Shown here piece after piece: positions 7,038 through 8,787 of a DNA stretch of 8,787 bases. Position numbers and translations under genes: made by a program. Position 1 is the first letter of the stretch; every line of letters starts with the position of its first letter. The DNA is taken from positions 1 to 8,787 of the forward strand of contig JAEOUL010000298.1 of the NCBI GenBank assembly GCA_016839345.1, read 5' to 3'. Source of the stretch: Candidatus Thorarchaeota archaeon (lineage in GTDB: Archaea; Asgardarchaeota; Thorarchaeia; Thorarchaeales; Thorarchaeaceae). Under the pieces are notes generated by a model. That model was given only the letters and a program-made list of their open reading frames with translations, searched no databases and had not been told where the DNA came from.

Positions 7038-7412
7038 TCAGTCATCGCGAAGAGACACACGATAAGATACTACCTCTTTCTCTTTGTATATCTCTGACCA
7101 CTGCTTGTCTGTCAGTAATTCTCGGAGCTTGTCCTTAGCACCTTTTCTCATTCGCTCACTTGTATAGACGATCTTGTCCACGGTGACAGGAACACTCGGA
7201 TCATTGTAATCATTCTTGTCGTATTTTCTCATTGTGACCTCAAGATAATTGTGAAGTGTTTCCAATTGTTCATCAATCATCTTCTTCTGCTTGAGTAAAT
7301 TGGCATATTCCTCACAGATATCTTTCATTTCTTCCTCGAATTTCTCCTGAATACTCAATGTGGATTCCTCTTTGATATGGCAATCACTCCTTCTGAAAAA
7401 TGATTGGTCCAT
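7038..7412 (-). CDS. Small coiled-coil protein, unknown function
   Basis: 124 residues, highly charged, rich in Lys and Glu, with no signal peptide or membrane segment. Residues ~20-65 form a long helix with coiled-coil character (IQEKFEEEMKDICEEYANLL onward). A short acidic/Pro break follows (NDYNDPSVPV), then a helical end with RMRKGAKDKLRELLTDKQW. I do not recognise the family. The ATG at 7412 lies 10 nt after the stop of the membrane-protein gene, so the two are very likely co-transcribed and translationally linked. The start is uncertain: a TTG at 7358 (residue 19) has AGAGGAA about 7 nt upstream and starts right at the coiled coil, whereas the ATG at 7412 has only a weak site. A cytoplasmic partner of the membrane protein is a reasonable guess. 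Confidence 0.72.
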   Translation of the reverse strand: MDQSFFRRSDCHIKEESTLSIQEKFEEEMKDICEEYANLLKQKKMIDEQLETLHNYLEVTMRKYDKNDYNDPSVPVTVDKIVYTSERMRKGAKDKLRELLTDKQWSEIYKEKEVVSYRVSLRDD

Positions 7413-7422
7413 TCATCCAACA

Positions 7423-7845
7423 TCAACGAGCAGAGCTTCTAGCTATAATAGTCAAAATTAGACCGATAGCCCATATTGAATTCATAATAAGCCATGTCAG
7501 CACAAGCAGACCAACCCATCCACTAACTAGATACACCCACACAATTGTTAGAATCAGACTGATTAGTCCGAAACCTGCAGCTATGGCAATCACAAATTTC
7601 CCAAGTCGGACATGAGTGGTTGTGAGAAGAAAACCTCCAAGAATAACTGCATATCCTCCTGCCCACGCTATAACACCCAAGAAAATCAACACGATATCGA
7701 TAATTGCGTAGTATGGCGCAAGTGCTGCAATAGCATGGACTACTCCGTATATCACAAAAATTGAACCTATTCCATGGTTATATCCTGCAGCGATTAGAAA
7801 AAATCCTCCAATGAGGCAGAGTGCAAAAGGGGTCTGATTCTTCAC
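7423..7845 (-). CDS. Multi-pass integral membrane protein, unknown function
   Basis: About 140 residues and almost entirely hydrophobic, with four or five predicted membrane helices (about 7-22, 28-43, 46-73, 83-107, 109-134). Gly and Ala are frequent within the helices and only a few charged residues occur (D50, R80, K83, and a basic RSSAR end that is probably cytoplasmic). It lacks any motif I can tie to a transporter or enzyme family. The start is taken as the GTG at 7845 because GGAGGG lies 6 nt upstream. A GTG at 7878 is in frame but has GGGAG only 1 nt away and would add 11 polar residues before the first helix. It is the first gene of a two-gene unit with the coiled-coil gene (10-nt gap) and diverges from the DinB-fold gene. 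Confidence 0.78.
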   Translation of the reverse strand: MKNQTPFALCLIGGFFLIAAGYNHGIGSIFVIYGVVHAIAALAPYYAIIDIVLIFLGVIAWAGGYAVILGGFLLTTTHVRLGKFVIAIAAGFGLISLILTIVWVYLVSGWVGLLVLTWLIMNSIWAIGLILTIIARSSAR

Positions 7846-7851
7846 TGAATT

Positions 7852-7857
7852 CCCTCC
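7852..7857 (-). promoter_or_regulatory. Strong Shine-Dalgarno site fixing the GTG start at 7845
   Basis: The minus strand reads GGAGGG, 6 nt before GTG. It is the best Shine-Dalgarno match in the window and lies inside the frame that would start at 7878, so the shorter start is favoured. Confidence 0.7.
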
Positions 7858-7926
7858 GAATAACAGGCTGCGTAGCACACTCCCTTTTTACATCTCCGTT
7901 TTCAAAACTCAATTCTCTAATCTCAG

Positions 7927-7935
7927 TATTTATTT
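7927..7935. promoter_or_regulatory. AT-rich divergent promoter element
   Basis: TATTTATTT on the plus strand, AAATAAATA on the minus. Rightward it predicts transcription from ~7958, 3 nt before the GTG at 7961 and 12 nt before the ATG at 7970, so the DinB-fold mRNA would be almost leaderless. Leftward it predicts ~7904 and a ~60-nt leader with the GGAGGG site. It is the only TATA-like block in the 120-bp gap. Confidence 0.4.
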
Positions 7936-7969
7936 CGAGGACGCTCCATCAATCAATTGTGTGCAAGTA

Positions 7970-8539
7970 ATGAAGAGATCTGCAATCAACCTACTCAGGG
8001 CAGGAGAGATGAACCTTCTTCATTCATTTAAAGGAATTCAACCTGATGAAGTGAATATGCGTACTCAACCAGAGTTCAATAGCATAAGCTGGATTGTTGG
8101 TCACTGTGCAGTTCATTTTCATATGGTATTGTGCTTGACCTGTCAAGACACTCGATTATTTTCCAAGGATGTGATGCAGTATTACCGATATGGAACAACT
8201 AAGGAAGAGATTGAGAGAACTAGCCCTCCATTCACGTTTGAACAACTTGTAGATGATTACCTTGAAGTTTCCAAAGTGGGATTTGCCTATCTTGAAACAC
8301 TGGATGATGAAGACTATACAGAAGTCTTGTTTCCTGAGATCAATGAAACACTCCAGGAGAGTCTTCAAAGGATTGCTCTGCACTATCTGGGGCATGTTGG
8401 ACAGATTGTTTTGATTCGAAGAGCACTTGGAAATCCTGGACCCACTTTCGTTGGAGGAATCCAAGAACCAGATTATAACCGAATGAAAGAGGAATGGAAT
8501 TCTTGGTGGAGTGAATCGAAGGATAACTTTGAAGTCTAG
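7970..8539 (+). CDS. DinB-fold (DinB/YfiT-like) putative metal-dependent protein
   Basis: About 189 residues, close to the usual 150-190 for DinB-fold four-helix-bundle proteins. The family's His triad is visible: H45 in SWIVGHCAVHF, then H138 and H142 in HYLGHVGQIVLIRR, with the typical 'H-x3-H-x-GQI-x2-lRR' ending. These residues usually bind Ni2+, Zn2+ or another divalent metal. Members include thiol-dependent S-transferases (bacillithiol, mycothiol), but the substrate cannot be read from the sequence, and most archaeal members have no known reaction. Despite the name, the fold is unrelated to DNA polymerase IV. The ATG at 7970 is preferred; a GTG at 7961 is in frame and neither has a Shine-Dalgarno site. 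Its TAG overlaps the stop of the convergent iron-sulfur gene. Confidence 0.85.
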   Translation: MKRSAINLLRAGEMNLLHSFKGIQPDEVNMRTQPEFNSISWIVGHCAVHFHMVLCLTCQDTRLFSKDVMQYYRYGTTKEEIERTSPPFTFEQLVDDYLEVSKVGFAYLETLDDEDYTEVLFPEINETLQESLQRIALHYLGHVGQIVLIRRALGNPGPTFVGGIQEPDYNRMKEEWNSWWSESKDNFEV

Positions 8540-8787
8540 AGAGAAAATTGCCTACTAAAGATACTACTCCGATAACACGCTTTGATGCATTTCCCACAGA
8601 TATCCTTCTCAATACCCTTTGACTTTAGAAACAAGATGTACTTTCTACAGTTCTCTCGATAGTCCGGTAGCTTATTTCGATGTCTGATGTATCCACATAC
8701 ATCTTCACAGGCGGTGCATTCTCCACACTGTGATTCCTTGCTCTCTCCATGGACCAGAGGTAGATTCACGAGAACGGAAGAGAAACG
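8536..8787 (-). CDS. QueG-like 4Fe-4S protein (C-terminal part, N-terminus outside window)
   Basis: The frame is open to the right edge with no stop, so this is the last ~83 residues of a longer protein. A GTG at 8769 is unlikely to be the true start, because the sequence ahead of it (RFSSVLVNLPL) already resembles the segment before the clusters in epoxyqueuosine-reductase-like proteins. Cluster ligands: CGECTACEDVC (C-x2-C-x2-C-x3-C), then a lone Cys in RENCRKY and CGKCIKAC (C-x2-C-x3-C), enough for two 4Fe-4S clusters. The Pro that normally follows the last Cys of each motif is replaced by Gly and Tyr. QueG reduces epoxyqueuosine to queuosine in tRNA. Archaeal relatives are often uncharacterised iron-sulfur proteins, so the reaction here is open. 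The protein ends soon after the second motif, with no HEAT-repeat tail as in some QueG. Confidence 0.8.
   Translation of the reverse strand, partial: RFSSVLVNLPLVHGESKESQCGECTACEDVCGYIRHRNKLPDYRENCRKYILFLKSKGIEKDICGKCIKACYRSSIFSRQFSL

Noticed and set aside
7400..7615. Plus-strand frame opposite the membrane-protein gene
   Set aside because: Antisense to a hydrophobic gene with a strong Shine-Dalgarno site; no recognisable features.
8156..8612. Minus-strand frames 8156-8464 and 8340-8612
   Set aside because: Antisense to the DinB-fold gene and overlapping the iron-sulfur gene; both real genes have clear motifs.

Overview
The window looks archaeal. Transcription signals are TATA-like boxes about 25-30 bp ahead of starts, often with no Shine-Dalgarno site. 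Some genes look leaderless, while others carry good Shine-Dalgarno sites. T-rich tracts follow several genes. The largest gene encodes a secreted beta-helix protein with Ig-like modules, a Thr/Pro stalk and a C-terminal membrane anchor, a common archaeal surface-protein design. The style (moderately AT-rich, NosD-like surface protein, short membrane proteins, bacterial-type repair genes) recalls Asgard archaea such as the Thorarchaeia. That placement is an inference from general appearance and is not proven here.

Layout from left to right. (1) 1-1929, minus: the N-terminal ~643 codons of a UvrA-family ABC ATPase, running off the left edge. (2) 2074-2679, minus: a single-pass membrane protein with an extracytoplasmic beta-rich domain, followed by a hairpin and T-rich terminator. 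(3) 2774-3457, plus: an AlkD-family DNA glycosylase, divergent from (2) across a short AT-rich promoter with a symmetrical TATA-like core. (4) 3559-6819, minus: a ~1086-residue surface protein (signal peptide, beta-helix, three Ig-like domains, TTTTP stalk, membrane anchor). (5) 6900-7016, plus: an unannotated relic whose reading frame matches the last ~30 residues of the neighbouring AlkD at about 50% identity. (6) 7423-7845 then 7038-7412, minus: a two-gene unit of a multi-pass membrane protein followed by a small coiled-coil protein. (7) 7970-8539, plus: a DinB-fold protein with the three-His metal site. (8) 8536-8787, minus: the C-terminal end of a QueG-like 4Fe-4S protein, entering from the right edge and sharing its stop-codon bases with the DinB gene.

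There is no single obvious pathway. UvrA-like and AlkD are DNA-damage proteins, and DinB-fold proteins were named from a damage-inducible gene. They lie on different strands and transcripts, so a shared repair module is only a possibility. I see no CRISPR array, tRNA, rRNA, transposase or phage gene. The most unusual structure is the surface-protein gene bracketed by two AlkD C-terminal coding segments in the same orientation. It suggests an old tandem alkD pair of which one copy was almost wholly lost or replaced. Every non-coding gap is shorter than about 300 bases.
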